From Actinoallomurus purpureus (GTDB lineage Bacteria; Actinomycetota; Actinomycetes; Streptosporangiales; Streptosporangiaceae), in contig NZ_JAMXMY010000034.1 in NCBI RefSeq assembly GCF_024055795.1, forward strand, positions 1 to 64,000: 64,000 nt of DNA, in the 5' to 3' direction. Both the position numbers and the translations under genes were made by a program. The notes under the pieces were generated by a model that was given only the letters and a program-made list of their open reading frames with translations, had not been told where the DNA came from and made no database searches. Positions within the stretch are counted from its first letter, which is position 1; each line of letters opens with the position of its first letter. Positions 52,543 to 62,589 of the stretch are shown one piece after another.

Positions 52543-53868
52543 CTACCGGTCGGCGGTGTAACCGCGGAAGGACGGCACCGCCAGCCCGACGAGGACGACG
52601 AGGATCGCGCAGGCGAGGCCGCCGCCGACCCAGGACGCGGTCGCTCCGATCGCGGCGCCCACGGCTCCGGCGCGGAGATCTCCCAGCCGGGGACCGCCCG
52701 CGACGACGACCGTGAACACGCCCTGGAGGCGTCCGCGCATCTCGTCCGGGGCGTACGTCTGCAGGATCGTCTGCCGGAACACCGCCGACACGAGGTCGGC
52801 CGCGCCGCCGAGGGCGAGGAACAGGACGGCGAGCCACAGCGAGTGCGCGAGCCCCGCCGCGGCGACGGCCAGGCCCCAGGCCGCGATGACGGCGATCAGG
52901 GCGATGCCCTGGCGCCGGATGCGGCCGATCCAGCCGGACAGCAGGCCGCCGATGACGGCGCCGACGGCGATCGCCGCGATCAGCCAGCCGACGGCCTCCT
53001 CGCCGCCGAAGCGGGTGTCGGCGACCTCCGGGAACAGCGCGCGCGGCATCGCGACGCCCATCGCGATGATGTCGACGACGAACGACATCATCAGCACCGG
53101 CCGGGTGGTGAGGAAGCGCAGACCCTCGATGACCGAGCGCAGCCCGGGCCGCCCCGTCTCGTCGCCCAACGGAGGCATCGACGGCAGGCGGATGGCGGCG
53201 TACAGCCCGACGGTGAACAGCGCGGCGTCGATGCCGTACGCCACGGCGTAGCCGCCGTGCCCGACCACGACGCCCGCCAGCATCGGGCCGATGAAGGTGG
53301 CGACCTGCGAGGCGGTGAAGTTGAGGGTGTTGGCCGCCGGTACCAGCGTCGTCGGCAGCAGGCGCGGGATGACCGCGCCGCGGGTCGGCGAGGTGACGGC
53401 GAACCCGACCGCCTGCACCACGACCAGCCCGATGATCAGCGGGACGCTCCCGACGCGGAAGAGCGCCTGCGCCAGCAGGCCCAGGGTGGAGACCCACGTG
53501 ATCAGTGACGCCAGGATGAGCAGCCGCCGGCGGTCCATGGCGTCGGCGACCGCGCCGCCCCACAGCCCGAAGACGATCAGTGGGATCAGGTTGGCCGGGC
53601 CGAGCATCCCGACCCAGAACGAGGACTTCGTCAGGTCATACACCTGGACGGAGATGGCCACCGAGGTGAGCGCGAAGCCGGTGTACGACACCGCCTGCCC
53701 GATCCAGAGCCGCCGGTACGCCGGATGCCGAAGCGGGCGCGTGTCGATGGCGGTCCGCCGCGCCAGCCCGCCGAGGCGCGTCGACCGTGCGCCGCGCGGA
53801 GCCGCGGACGGGGCGGCGTCCGCGGTGGGGTCCAGGTCCGGGGAGGGGGGATCGGGGGTTGAACTCAC
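52543..53868 (-). CDS. MFS transporter, enterobactin-exporter type
   Basis: 441 residues with about 12 membrane segments; the MFS_3 pattern includes LWGGAVADAMDRRRLL and RGAVIPRLLPTTLVPAAN. N-terminal 35 residues are Pro/Asp/Ala-rich and cytoplasmic. GTG at 53868 overlaps the stop of pdxH (GTGA), so it is translated with it, though the functional link is unclear. Substrate unknown. Confidence 0.88.
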   Translation of the reverse strand: MSSTPDPPSPDLDPTADAAPSAAPRGARSTRLGGLARRTAIDTRPLRHPAYRRLWIGQAVSYTGFALTSVAISVQVYDLTKSSFWVGMLGPANLIPLIVFGLWGGAVADAMDRRRLLILASLITWVSTLGLLAQALFRVGSVPLIIGLVVVQAVGFAVTSPTRGAVIPRLLPTTLVPAANTLNFTASQVATFIGPMLAGVVVGHGGYAVAYGIDAALFTVGLYAAIRLPSMPPLGDETGRPGLRSVIEGLRFLTTRPVLMMSFVVDIIAMGVAMPRALFPEVADTRFGGEEAVGWLIAAIAVGAVIGGLLSGWIGRIRRQGIALIAVIAAWGLAVAAAGLAHSLWLAVLFLALGGAADLVSAVFRQTILQTYAPDEMRGRLQGVFTVVVAGGPRLGDLRAGAVGAAIGATASWVGGGLACAILVVLVGLAVPSFRGYTADR

Positions 53869-54521
53869 GGCCTAAGTCTCTCGATGACCCATTCGCCCTG
53901 TTCGCCGGGGTCCGCACGGCGGTAGCGGAGCCGGTCGTGCAGGCGGTCCGGACGCCCCTGCCAGAACTCGACACTCGTCGGCATCACCCGGTAGCCGCCC
54001 CAGAAGTCCGGCATCGGCACCTCGTCCGGCCACCGCTCCGCCAGCTCGGCGTACCGGCTCTCCAGCTCGGCGCGGCCGGACACGACCGCGGACTGGTGCT
54101 CGCTCGCCCAGGCCCCGAGCTGCGAGCCGCGGGGCCGGGTCCGGAAGTACTCGGCCGACTCCTCGCGTGACAGGCGCTCGGCGGTCCCCTCGACGATCAC
54201 CTGCCGGCGCATCGGGTGCCACGGGAACAGCAGGGCCACCCGGGAATCGGCGGCGATCGCCCGCGCCTTCCGGGAGCGATGGTTGGTGAAGAAGCGGAAG
54301 CCCTCGGGACCGTACCCCTTGAGCAGGACCGTCCGTGCGCTCGGCCTCCCGTCGGCGTCGACGGTGCTCAGCACCATCGCGTTGGGCTCGGGCAACGCCG
54401 CCCCGACGGCGTCGGTGAACCACGTTCCGAACTGGGTCAGCGGGTCGGCCGCGAGGTCTCGGGCGTGCAGGCCCGCGCCGGCGTAGGACTCTCGGATGGC
54501 CGCGACATCATGATGCTCCAC
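53865..54521 (-). CDS. pdxH: Pyridoxamine 5'-phosphate oxidase
   Basis: 218-residue FMN enzyme making PLP from pyridoxine or pyridoxamine phosphate. Family segments: NAMVLSTVDADGRPSARTVL, RFFTNHRSRKARAI, QVIVEGTAERLS, and the C-terminal signature VEFWQGRPDRLHDRLRYRR. GTG start at 54521, with AGAGGA upstream; a longer ORF to 54629 is not conserved in character. Next to citrate synthase (divergent), a known actinomycete neighbourhood. Confidence 0.93.
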   Translation of the reverse strand: MEHHDVAAIRESYAGAGLHARDLAADPLTQFGTWFTDAVGAALPEPNAMVLSTVDADGRPSARTVLLKGYGPEGFRFFTNHRSRKARAIAADSRVALLFPWHPMRRQVIVEGTAERLSREESAEYFRTRPRGSQLGAWASEHQSAVVSGRAELESRYAELAERWPDEVPMPDFWGGYRVMPTSVEFWQGRPDRLHDRLRYRRADPGEQGEWVIERLRP

Positions 54522-54696
54522 GACAGGACATCCTCTCGCGAGGGACCATGGACGACGCGACAAGGTTCCCGCGAGAGTTGCCCAAACGGAAAGAATTGCG
54601 CATCTCACACCCCCCCGGGTACGGCTCACGGCGGATGAAGCGGTTCAATTACCAGTTGGCGTCTGTACATCAAGGGGACGAAAGGCAGGACAGAAC

Positions 54697-55803
54697 ATGT
54701 CCGACTTCAAACCCGGCCTCGAGGGTGTTGTGGCCTTCGAGACTGAGATCGCGGAACCGGACAAGGAGGGCGGGGCTCTCCGATACCGGGGAGTCGACAT
54801 CGAAGATCTCGTTGGCCGCGTCTCCTTCGGTGACGCGTGGGGGCTGCTGGTCGACAACAGCTTCACCCCCGGGCTGGCTCCGGCCGAGCCGCACGTTCTT
54901 CCGGTGCACTCCGGTGACGTCCGCGTGGACGTCCAGAGCGCGCTGCCGATCATCGCACCGGCGTACGGCATGCGCCCGCTGCTGGACATCAGCGACGAGC
55001 AGGCCCGCGAGGACCTCGCCCGTACGTCCGTGACGGCCCTGTCGTTCGTTGCGCAGAGCGCGCGTGGCCTCGGCCTGCCGATGGTCCCCCAGAGCCGTGT
55101 CGGCGAAGGTCGGACGATCACCGAGCGGTTCATGATCCGCTGGCGCGGTGAGCCGGACCCCAAGCACGTCAAGGCCATCGACGCGTACTGGGTCTCGGCC
55201 GCCGAGCACGGCATGAACGCCTCCACGTTCACCGCCCGCGTCATCGCCTCCACCGGCGCCGACGTGGCGGCGTCGATCTCCGGTGCGATCGGCGCGATGT
55301 CCGGCCCGCTGCACGGCGGTGCTCCGGCGCGCGTCCTGCCGATGATCGAGAAGGTCGAGCAGCTCGGTGACGCCCGCAAGGTCGTGACCGACATCCTCGA
55401 CAACCACGAGCGCCTGATGGGCTTCGGCCACCGCGTCTACCGCGCCGAGGACCCGCGCGCCCGCGTACTCCGCCGGACTGCCAGGGAGCTGGGCGCGGCC
55501 CGCTACGAGGCGGCCAAGGCGCTGGAGGACGCCGCGCTGGCCGAGCTGCGGGAGCGTCGTCCCGACCGTCCGATCGAGACGAACGTGGAGTTCTGGGCCG
55601 CGGTCATCCTCGACTTCGCCGAGGTTCCGCCGCACATGATGCCCGCCATGTTCACCTGCGCCCGTACGGCGGGCTGGGCGGCGCACATCCTGGAGCAGAA
55701 GCGCACCGGACGTCTGGTCCGGCCGAGCGCCCACTACATCGGCCCGGCCTCCCGTCCGGCCACCGACGTGGACGGCGCCTCCGAGGTGCTCGACAAGCAC
55801 TGA
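54697..55803 (+). CDS. citA: Citrate synthase 2
   Basis: 368 residues, the shorter actinobacterial citrate synthase 2 type, condensing acetyl-CoA with oxaloacetate. Catalytic residues: His in AAEHGMNAS, His in MGFGHRVYRAEDPRA, and Asp in WAAVILDFAEVP. ATG at 54697, with GGACGAAAGG upstream. A strong terminator follows 17 bp after the stop. Position between pdxH and (originally) serC matches other actinomycetes. Confidence 0.93.
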   Translation: MSDFKPGLEGVVAFETEIAEPDKEGGALRYRGVDIEDLVGRVSFGDAWGLLVDNSFTPGLAPAEPHVLPVHSGDVRVDVQSALPIIAPAYGMRPLLDISDEQAREDLARTSVTALSFVAQSARGLGLPMVPQSRVGEGRTITERFMIRWRGEPDPKHVKAIDAYWVSAAEHGMNASTFTARVIASTGADVAASISGAIGAMSGPLHGGAPARVLPMIEKVEQLGDARKVVTDILDNHERLMGFGHRVYRAEDPRARVLRRTARELGAARYEAAKALEDAALAELRERRPDRPIETNVEFWAAVILDFAEVPPHMMPAMFTCARTAGWAAHILEQKRTGRLVRPSAHYIGPASRPATDVDGASEVLDKH

Positions 55804-55819
55804 AGGCGTTCCGCTCCGT

Positions 55820-55851
55820 ACGGCCCGTGATGCTCCGGCACCACGGGCCGT
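55820..55851 (+). terminator. Citrate synthase terminator
   Basis: ACGGCCCGTG (55820-55829) pairs with CACGGGCCGT (55842-55851), 10-bp stem with a 12-nt loop, ending in a short T-run. Confidence 0.75.
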
Positions 55852-55877
55852 TTCGGGCGGGAGGGAGGATGGGTGGC

Positions 55878-56159
55878 ATGTACACCGGTCCCCGCGACGA
55901 GGAGCCCGACGAGCGCGACGCAGAGCTGCTGCGGTACGAACGCGAGCGGCGGGAGCGCGCCGGGCGGCGCGACGCGACCTCCTGGAGGTTCATCGCCTGG
56001 GTGATGGCCGGAGGCCTCGCGCTGTTGTCGTACGACTCCGGGGGCGCGGCGCTGGACGCCCACCGCTCGGGCCGGCCGTGGCTCTACCCGGCGACCGTGT
56101 CCGTGGGATGCGCGCTCGGCCTGGTGGGGCTGGTGGCCTGGGCGCTGCGCCGGCGCTGA
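55878..56159 (+). CDS. Small two-helix membrane protein (93 residues)
   Basis: Acidic/basic N-terminus (DEEPDERDAELLRYERERRE), then two membrane segments (FIAWVMAGGLALLSY and TVSVGCALGLVGLVAWAL) and a basic end. No family recognised. ATG at 55878 fits GGGAGG at 55862-55867; ATG 55869 is an alternative. Its last 24 bp and the next 9 bp recur at 59972-60004, on the far side of the inserted cargo. Confidence 0.75.
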   Translation: MYTGPRDEEPDERDAELLRYERERRERAGRRDATSWRFIAWVMAGGLALLSYDSGGAALDAHRSGRPWLYPATVSVGCALGLVGLVAWALRRR

Positions 56160-56168
56160 CACGCGGCG
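56136..56168 (+). repeat. Left 33-nt direct repeat flanking the 3.8-kb cargo
   Basis: Begins GCCTGGGCGCTGCGCCGG and covers the end of the 93-residue membrane protein gene, including its stop. Identical to 59972-60004 except for one base (T/C at position 11). Confidence 0.85.
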
Positions 56169-56259
56169 GCCGACCCGTTATGGAATCGCGATCAACGACA
56201 CTACGCGCCCGAAACGCTCCGAACTCATCCGGAGGTCCTGGTGAGGGTTCGATGCCGCC

Positions 56260-57705
56260 TTACAGACCCGCAGGCCGTGTGGTGCGCATGAGGGTGAGCG
56301 TTGCGGCGCTGGTGGCCAGTAGTGCGGCGGTGGCGATGAGGGCGCTGGTGTGCAGTCCGGTCAGGAAGGTCGCGCTGCCTTCTCCGGCGATGAGTGCGCC
56401 GAAGAGGGCCACGCCGAGTGCTCCGCCGATCTGGCGGGCACAGCTGAGCAGTCCGGAGGCGGTCCCGGCTCGGTTGGCGCTGATGGCCTGGAGGAGGGTG
56501 GAGGTCAGGGGCGGGACCGACAGTCCGGCGCCGATGCCGATGGGGATCAACAGGGCCAGCAGGGTCATGGTGGAGGTGTGCGGTCCCACACCGATCAGGG
56601 CGAGGAATCCGGTGACCTGTAGAAGTTGACCACCGGCCAGTGGGAGACGTGGGCCGTACCGGGCGGTGAGCCTTCCGGCGGTCAGATTGGCGACGGTGAT
56701 CAACGCGGTCATGGGGACGAACATCAGTCCGGCGGTGAGCACGGATTGGCCGCGGACCTGCTGGAAGTACAGGCTCAGGACGAAGACCAGCCCGTAGAAG
56801 GTCAAGTTCAGGACCAGGCCGATGACAGCGGTGATCGATACGGCCCGGGACCGGAACAGGCCGAGCGGGACCATCGGATTCCTTGTCCGTGCCTCGATGA
56901 GGACGAAGGCGGCGGCGGCCAGCACGAATCCAGCCAGTGCTGCGGCCACCACGGGTGAGGTCCAGCCGTCCTGACCGGTCTCGATCACCGCGAAGGTGAG
57001 CGCCACCAGGGCGGTCACCGCGGCGACCTGCCCGGCCAAGTCGAGCGGGACGGGTCTGGGGCTGGATCGTGGCGCGCGGGTGAGCGTCGCCAGCGCCGCC
57101 GCACCGACGGGGAGGTTGATGAAGAAGATGGCCTGCCAGCCGAGTCCGCTGGTGAGCACGCCACCGAAGACGGGGCCGGCGGCGACGGCCGCGCCGCCGG
57201 CCGCCGTCCAGGTCGCGATCGCCCTCGCACGGGCGGCGTCCTGCTGGTAGGCCTGGCGGATCAGCGCCAAGGACGCGGGCATCATGAGAGCCGCCGCGGC
57301 CCCTTGGACCACCCGGGCCGCCAGCAGGGCAGGCAAGGTGGGGGCGAGTCCGCATCCCGCGGAGGCGAGAGTGAAGACGGTGAGTCCGGCGGCGAAGCAG
57401 CGGGATGCGCCGAGGCGGTCGGAGAGCGCGCCCGCCGACAGCAGGAGCGCGGCGAAGGCAAGGGTGTAGCCGTCGACCACCCACTGCAGGCCGGTGATGC
57501 CGCCGCCGAACTGCCGCCCGATGGTCGGCAGCGCGACGTTCACCACGGTCGCATCCAAGGTGATCATGAAAAAGCCGAGTGCGGCCGCCAGCAACGTCAT
57601 ACCGGTCCGGGAAGCCGGGGAGGAGACGGTGTCGACGGCCGCGGCTCGCCTCGAGGTGCCAGTGGTCATGGTTTCCGGTTCAGAGCGTCGAGGTGAAGTG
57701 GTCAT
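56260..57705 (-). CDS. DHA2 (EmrB/QacA) family MFS drug exporter
   Basis: 481 residues with 14 predicted membrane segments. Signatures: LDATVVNVALPTIG in helix 1, SDRLGASRCF in loop 2-3, and GAALMMPASLALI with the antiporter-type glycine pattern in helix 5. It probably exports hydrophobic drugs with protons. The start region is duplicated: two in-frame ATGs (57705 and 57669) sit in copies of a 23-nt sequence; I give the longer. Part of the inserted cargo, downstream of SDR and SnoaL-like genes on the same strand. Confidence 0.9.
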   Translation of the reverse strand: MTTSPRRSEPETMTTGTSRRAAAVDTVSSPASRTGMTLLAAALGFFMITLDATVVNVALPTIGRQFGGGITGLQWVVDGYTLAFAALLLSAGALSDRLGASRCFAAGLTVFTLASAGCGLAPTLPALLAARVVQGAAAALMMPASLALIRQAYQQDAARARAIATWTAAGGAAVAAGPVFGGVLTSGLGWQAIFFINLPVGAAALATLTRAPRSSPRPVPLDLAGQVAAVTALVALTFAVIETGQDGWTSPVVAAALAGFVLAAAAFVLIEARTRNPMVPLGLFRSRAVSITAVIGLVLNLTFYGLVFVLSLYFQQVRGQSVLTAGLMFVPMTALITVANLTAGRLTARYGPRLPLAGGQLLQVTGFLALIGVGPHTSTMTLLALLIPIGIGAGLSVPPLTSTLLQAISANRAGTASGLLSCARQIGGALGVALFGALIAGEGSATFLTGLHTSALIATAALLATSAATLTLMRTTRPAGL

Positions 57706-57719
57706 GATTTCCGGTTCAG
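57661..57719. repeat. Tandem duplication of the exporter's start region
   Basis: AGTGGTCATGxTTTCCGGTTCAG occurs at 57661-57683 and 57697-57719 with one difference, period 36 bp. Each copy contains an in-frame ATG followed by Thr-Thr codons. Confidence 0.7.
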
Positions 57720-57757
57720 GATGAAGTGGGGCCGGGGTGGGGACCGGGCGGGTGCCC

Positions 57758-58438
57758 TTACCAGGGCAAGGGGCGACCGTCGCGGAAGAAGCCTCCGGTC
57801 GGGCCATGGTCCGGCAGGGTGGCGGCCCAAACGACGCTGGCCGCTCCTTCTGTGACCGGGCGGCCGCCGGGGCCGCCCATATCGGTGGCGACCCAGCCCG
57901 GGCAGACGGCGTTGACCAGGATCTTTTCGGCGCGCAGTTCGGCGGCGAGCATTCTGGTGAGGGCGTTGAGGGCGACCTTGGAGGCGTTGTAGGCGGGGGT
58001 GCCGCCGCCCATGTTGGTCAGCGAAGCCGCCTCGCTCGACACGTTGACGACCCTCGCGTGGGCGCTCTTGCGCAGCAGCGGCAGCAGGGCCTGAACCATG
58101 CGCCAGGGGCCGTAGAGGTTGGTCTCGGCCGCCTGGCGTACGACCCGCAGATCGGCGGTGGCGGCCCGCTGCCAGGTGTCGTAGGTGATGGCGGCATTGT
58201 TGACCAGCACGTCCAGCCGGCCGAACCGCTCAGCGACCTCTCGCGCCACCATCGAGGCGTCGTCGTCGGAGGTGACGTCCAGCCGTAGCGGATGCACTGT
58301 CGGGCCGAGCCCGTCCGCTGCGGCCGTGGCCGCGTCCGGGGAGCGGGCGGTGAGCAGGACGGTGTGGCCGAGGGCGGCGAGTTGCCTGCAGACTTCCAGG
58401 CCGATGCCTCGGTTGGCGCCGGTGACCAGCGAGATCAT
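57758..58438 (-). CDS. Short-chain dehydrogenase/reductase
   Basis: 226 residues. Classical SDR: TGANRGIGLEV cofactor loop (about residues 6-16), NNAAI (about 84), Ser in VVNVSSEAAS and catalytic YNASK (about 150), then CPGWVATDMGG. NAD(P)H-dependent carbonyl reductase or dehydrogenase. Its ATG overlaps the SnoaL-like stop (ATGA at 58435-58438), so they are coupled. Confidence 0.92.
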   Translation of the reverse strand: MISLVTGANRGIGLEVCRQLAALGHTVLLTARSPDAATAAADGLGPTVHPLRLDVTSDDDASMVAREVAERFGRLDVLVNNAAITYDTWQRAATADLRVVRQAAETNLYGPWRMVQALLPLLRKSAHARVVNVSSEAASLTNMGGGTPAYNASKVALNALTRMLAAELRAEKILVNAVCPGWVATDMGGPGGRPVTEGAASVVWAATLPDHGPTGGFFRDGRPLPW

Positions 58439-58890
58439 CGCTTTTCGGCGGCCAGGGCCATGAGGTCCTTGTTGCCGTCGGCCCAGGTCGCGGTCATCAC
58501 CACACCGCTGATCCGCCAGCCGTCCTCGGCACGGAGCAGATCGAAGCGGTAGGTGCCGCCCAGCGTCCACAGCGGCGAGCCGAACGGGTTCGCCAGCCGG
58601 TGCGTGGCCTGGAAGGAGGCGGTGCAGACCGCGGTGTCGCCCTCGACGGTCACCAGGTGGTTGGTGATCAGGTGCTGGGTGGCGTCGAAAGCGCCCAGCA
58701 GTCCGGACCAGGCGTCGACGATCTGGTCGGGGGTCAGCTCGGCGGCTTCGCCGCCGTTCAGGCTGGTGTAGTCCAGCGTCACCTTGTCCGCGAACACGCC
58801 CGCCAGCTTGCCCCACTCGCGCTGGTCGGCGTGCCAGCCCATGCGCGTGCAGGTCTCGATGATCGCAAGACGGTCTTCAACCAGGCTCAT
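58435..58890 (-). CDS. SnoaL-like NTF2-fold protein
   Basis: 151 residues of the SnoaL/NTF2-like superfamily: IIETCTRMGWHADQREWGKL, VFADKVTLDYTSLNGG, QIVDAWSGLLGAFDATQHLI, then a beta-sheet end. Such cone-shaped proteins act as cyclases, isomerases or dehydratases. The start at 58890 has GAGGAGTGAAAGC upstream. Divergent from LysR, which probably controls it with the SDR and exporter. Confidence 0.85.
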   Translation of the reverse strand: MSLVEDRLAIIETCTRMGWHADQREWGKLAGVFADKVTLDYTSLNGGEAAELTPDQIVDAWSGLLGAFDATQHLITNHLVTVEGDTAVCTASFQATHRLANPFGSPLWTLGGTYRFDLLRAEDGWRISGVVMTATWADGNKDLMALAAEKR

Positions 58891-58940
58891 GCTTTCACTC
58901 CTCGTCATCGTCACTCCGTCCGCTCGGGTCGGACATAAGT

Positions 58941-58960
58941 GATCATCAGGCGAAATGATC
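58941..58960. promoter_or_regulatory. Inverted repeat between SnoaL-like and lysR genes
   Basis: GATCAT-N8-ATGATC in the 106-bp divergent promoter region. Likely LysR binding site. Confidence 0.5.
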
Positions 58961-58996
58961 CGGCGCGTCCAATATCCGCTGTGATAGCCATGCGTT

Positions 58997-59893
58997 ATGG
59001 ACGCTCACCTCCGCGACCTGCGGTACTTCGTCGCCATTGCCGAGGAGCTCAGCTTCACCCGGGCCGCAGAGCGACTGTTCGTCTCCCAGCCCGCGCTCAG
59101 CAAGCAGATCAAGCAGCTCGAAGATCAGCTACGGGTGAAGCTGTTCCAACGGGACCGGCGTTCGGTGACGCTCACCGAACCCGGGCAGGCTCTGCTCACC
59201 GCCGCGCGGGAATTGATCCGCTCCTGGGACGAGGCCCAGCGTACGGTGAGCGACGCCGCCGCCGCCCAAGCGGCCCTCCTCACCGTCGGGCTGTCCACCA
59301 GCCTGGGCAGGGGCCTGCTTCCGACCCTGCGGCAGCGCTTCGCCGAACGGCGCCCGAACTGGCGGCTCCGGATGCGCCAGGTCAACTGGGACGACGCCAG
59401 CGTCGGCCTGGCTAACGGTGACGTCGACGTGGCGTTCGTCTGGCTTCCCATCCCGAACCAGGACGCCTTCAACACCAAAGTGGTCGCCCGCGAACCGCGG
59501 TGGGTCGCCTTCCGCGGCGACCACCGGCTCGCCGCCTGCGAGGAGGTGGACTTCACCGAGCTCCTTGACGAACCGTTCCTCGCACTCCCGGACAGCGCAG
59601 GAACGCTCCGCGACTACTGGCTCGCCCTCGACCACCGCGGCGGCCGTCCGCCCCGGATCGGCGCCACCGTCTCCAACGCCGACGAAACCTTCACCGCCAT
59701 AGAAGAAGGCAGCGGCATCGTGCTACTCGCCTCCGGCAACGCCGCCATCTACCGGCGACCTGGAGTCCACGCCATACCCGTCACCGGCCTGTCTCCCAGC
59801 GAACTCGCCCTCGCCTGGCGTCCCGACGACCACCGCACCGTCATCCGCGACTTCATCGACGCCCTCCTCACCCCGCCACCGGCCCCACACTGA
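58997..59893 (+). CDS. LysR family transcriptional regulator
   Basis: 298 residues. Helix-turn-helix LRDLRYFVAIAEELSFTRAAERLFVSQPALSKQIKQLE (split here only for reading) and an effector-binding domain with VDVAFVWLPI. Divergently placed to the SnoaL-SDR-DHA2 operon, the classic arrangement for a local regulator. ATG at 58997 without an obvious ribosome site. Belongs to the inserted cargo. Confidence 0.9.
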   Translation: MDAHLRDLRYFVAIAEELSFTRAAERLFVSQPALSKQIKQLEDQLRVKLFQRDRRSVTLTEPGQALLTAARELIRSWDEAQRTVSDAAAAQAALLTVGLSTSLGRGLLPTLRQRFAERRPNWRLRMRQVNWDDASVGLANGDVDVAFVWLPIPNQDAFNTKVVAREPRWVAFRGDHRLAACEEVDFTELLDEPFLALPDSAGTLRDYWLALDHRGGRPPRIGATVSNADETFTAIEEGSGIVLLASGNAAIYRRPGVHAIPVTGLSPSELALAWRPDDHRTVIRDFIDALLTPPPAPH

Positions 59894-59971
59894 GCGTCGA
59901 TCCGGCCCCCGCTCAACACGTCGGTCAAGGGCCGGCGGCGACCGAAGCCCGTCTCCTTCCGTGACTCGGCC

Positions 59972-60004
59972 GCCTGGGCGCCGCGCCGGCGCTGACACGC
60001 GGCG
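59972..60004 (+). repeat. Right 33-nt direct repeat flanking the cargo
   Basis: Second copy of the sequence at 56136-56168. It lies just upstream of the serC promoter, as expected if the cargo was inserted between the small membrane gene and serC. Confidence 0.85.
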
Positions 60005-60034
60005 TCTCAAGCTCTGGAAAGGTCCCGTGCATGA

Positions 60035-61168
<1,134 letters not shown>

Positions 61169-61813
61169 ATGGGTTCGCCCGGCGCTGTTCCGCCCGTGAC
61201 GACCACGGCGGACCGGCCCCTCTCGCCCGCCCGCCGGCTGTTCAGCTCCCTGACGTGGGCCTGCGCCGTCCCCGTGCTGTTCGTCCTCGGGGCGTGGCTC
61301 GCCCAGTATCCGCACGGCCTCATCGTCGTCGGCGTGATCGTCGCCCTCGCGACCTGGGCCGTCGCCGCCATCCTCGCCGGCGGGGTCTGGCATCGCGCCG
61401 GGGCCGCCGTCGTGGTCTCCTGCAGCGGCCTCGCCCTGACGCTGTTCGCCGGGCCCGGCCTCTACGAGCTGTACATGAAGACTCTCGGCACGCCGGCTCC
61501 CGCCACCGTCGCCAAGGTCGAGGACCGGCACAACCGGCGCGGGGCGGCCGACCTGTACTGCACGGTGGTCGAGCCGACCGGTGAGCAGCACGTGGTCTCC
61601 GAGCAGGAGAACTGCGACGACCACTTCGAGTCGCTGCAGCGGGTCACGCTCCGCAAGGACCCGCTGGGGCTGCTCGATCCGCGGCTCCCGGACGGGCCCG
61701 GCCACCCGCCGCTCAGCGTCACCGTGCAGATCGCGGCCGGGCTGTTCGTGCTGACCGGCGCCACGATGTTCTACGCCGGCCGGCGCAGGCGCCCCGAGCG
61801 CCGCCCGGCCTGA
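61169..61813 (+). CDS. DUF3592-like membrane protein
   Basis: 214 residues with about four membrane segments and an extracytoplasmic domain with two cysteines (DLYCTVVEP, QENCDDHF) between the third and fourth. The layout resembles DUF3592 proteins; no function known. The ATG adjoins the serC stop (61166-61168); a GTG at 61196 is an alternative. Likely co-transcribed with serC. Confidence 0.75.
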   Translation: MGSPGAVPPVTTTADRPLSPARRLFSSLTWACAVPVLFVLGAWLAQYPHGLIVVGVIVALATWAVAAILAGGVWHRAGAAVVVSCSGLALTLFAGPGLYELYMKTLGTPAPATVAKVEDRHNRRGAADLYCTVVEPTGEQHVVSEQENCDDHFESLQRVTLRKDPLGLLDPRLPDGPGHPPLSVTVQIAAGLFVLTGATMFYAGRRRRPERRPA

Positions 61814-61892
61814 CCCTGCGGCCGCCAGAGTTCGATCGGCGTTCGGCCCGCGAGAGCCCTGTCGAGGCTGTGTCCCGCCCCGTTCTTCGCCG

Positions 61893-62501
61893 TCAGCCCG
61901 GTGGGGCCGCCGCACCGTCGAGGACCAGGTCGATGATCTGCCGGCTTGCCTGTTCCGGGATGAGTTGGTCGGTGCTGCCCGATGCCATGCGGGCGAGGAG
62001 AGGTGCGACGAGGAGTTCGGAGATCAGGACGGGGTCGATGTCCGGGCGGATCTCTCCTCGTTCCACGCCGCGTCGCAGGACCTGGTTCATGGCTTCCCGG
62101 CGCGGGGCGACGATCTCCTCGAAGTAGCGGCTGTGCAGCCGGGGGAAGGCTGCGGCCTCGGCGTTGAGGGCTCGCAGCATGCTGCTGGCCCGCTTGTCGA
62201 CGACGCGCTCGGCCAGGGCATCCAGGAGGACGGCCAGATCGTCGCGGGTGCCGGCGCCGGTCGGCGAGGGCCGTTGTTCGTTGATCGTCTCCAGTACGTC
62301 GAGGTAGAGCTCGTCCTTGGTCTTCCAGCGCCGGTAGACGCTGTTGCGTGAGACTCCGGCCTGTCTGGCGATGGCCACCAGCGACAGGCCGGTGAGGGTG
62401 GCGCCGGCGGCGACCATGTCGAGGACCGCGTCGATGATGGCCGCGTCGGCGGCAGGGTCGCGCTGCCGCCCGCCGCGACGGCCTTGGAGTTCCGCGTTCA
62501 C
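61893..62501 (-). CDS. TetR family transcriptional regulator
   Basis: 202 residues. N-terminal helix-turn-helix (IIDAVLDMVAAGATLTGLSL, then VAIARQAGVSRNSVYRRWK) and a TetR_C-type ligand domain. The GTG at 62501 has TATCGT 7 nt upstream (62509-62514), suggesting a leaderless transcript. Divergent from the FAD monooxygenase, which it likely represses. Confidence 0.9.
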   Translation of the reverse strand: MNAELQGRRGGRQRDPAADAAIIDAVLDMVAAGATLTGLSLVAIARQAGVSRNSVYRRWKTKDELYLDVLETINEQRPSPTGAGTRDDLAVLLDALAERVVDKRASSMLRALNAEAAAFPRLHSRYFEEIVAPRREAMNQVLRRGVERGEIRPDIDPVLISELLVAPLLARMASGSTDQLIPEQASRQIIDLVLDGAAAPPG

Positions 62502-62508
62502 CGTAGTA

Positions 62509-62579
62509 ACGATACAGGGCTGTTTCGTTTGCTCCTGGCTTGCGGTAATAATGGAACAGACCTGTTCTGTTTCGTTTGC
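62509..62579. promoter_or_regulatory. TetR operator region with direct and inverted repeats
   Basis: CTGTTTCGTTTGC occurs exactly at 62520-62532 and 62567-62579, and GAACAG-AC-CTGTTC at 62554-62567. TATCGT at 62509-62514 is the minus-strand -10 candidate. The sites cover both divergent promoters. Confidence 0.6.
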
Positions 62580-62589
62580 GGAGGTCCTC

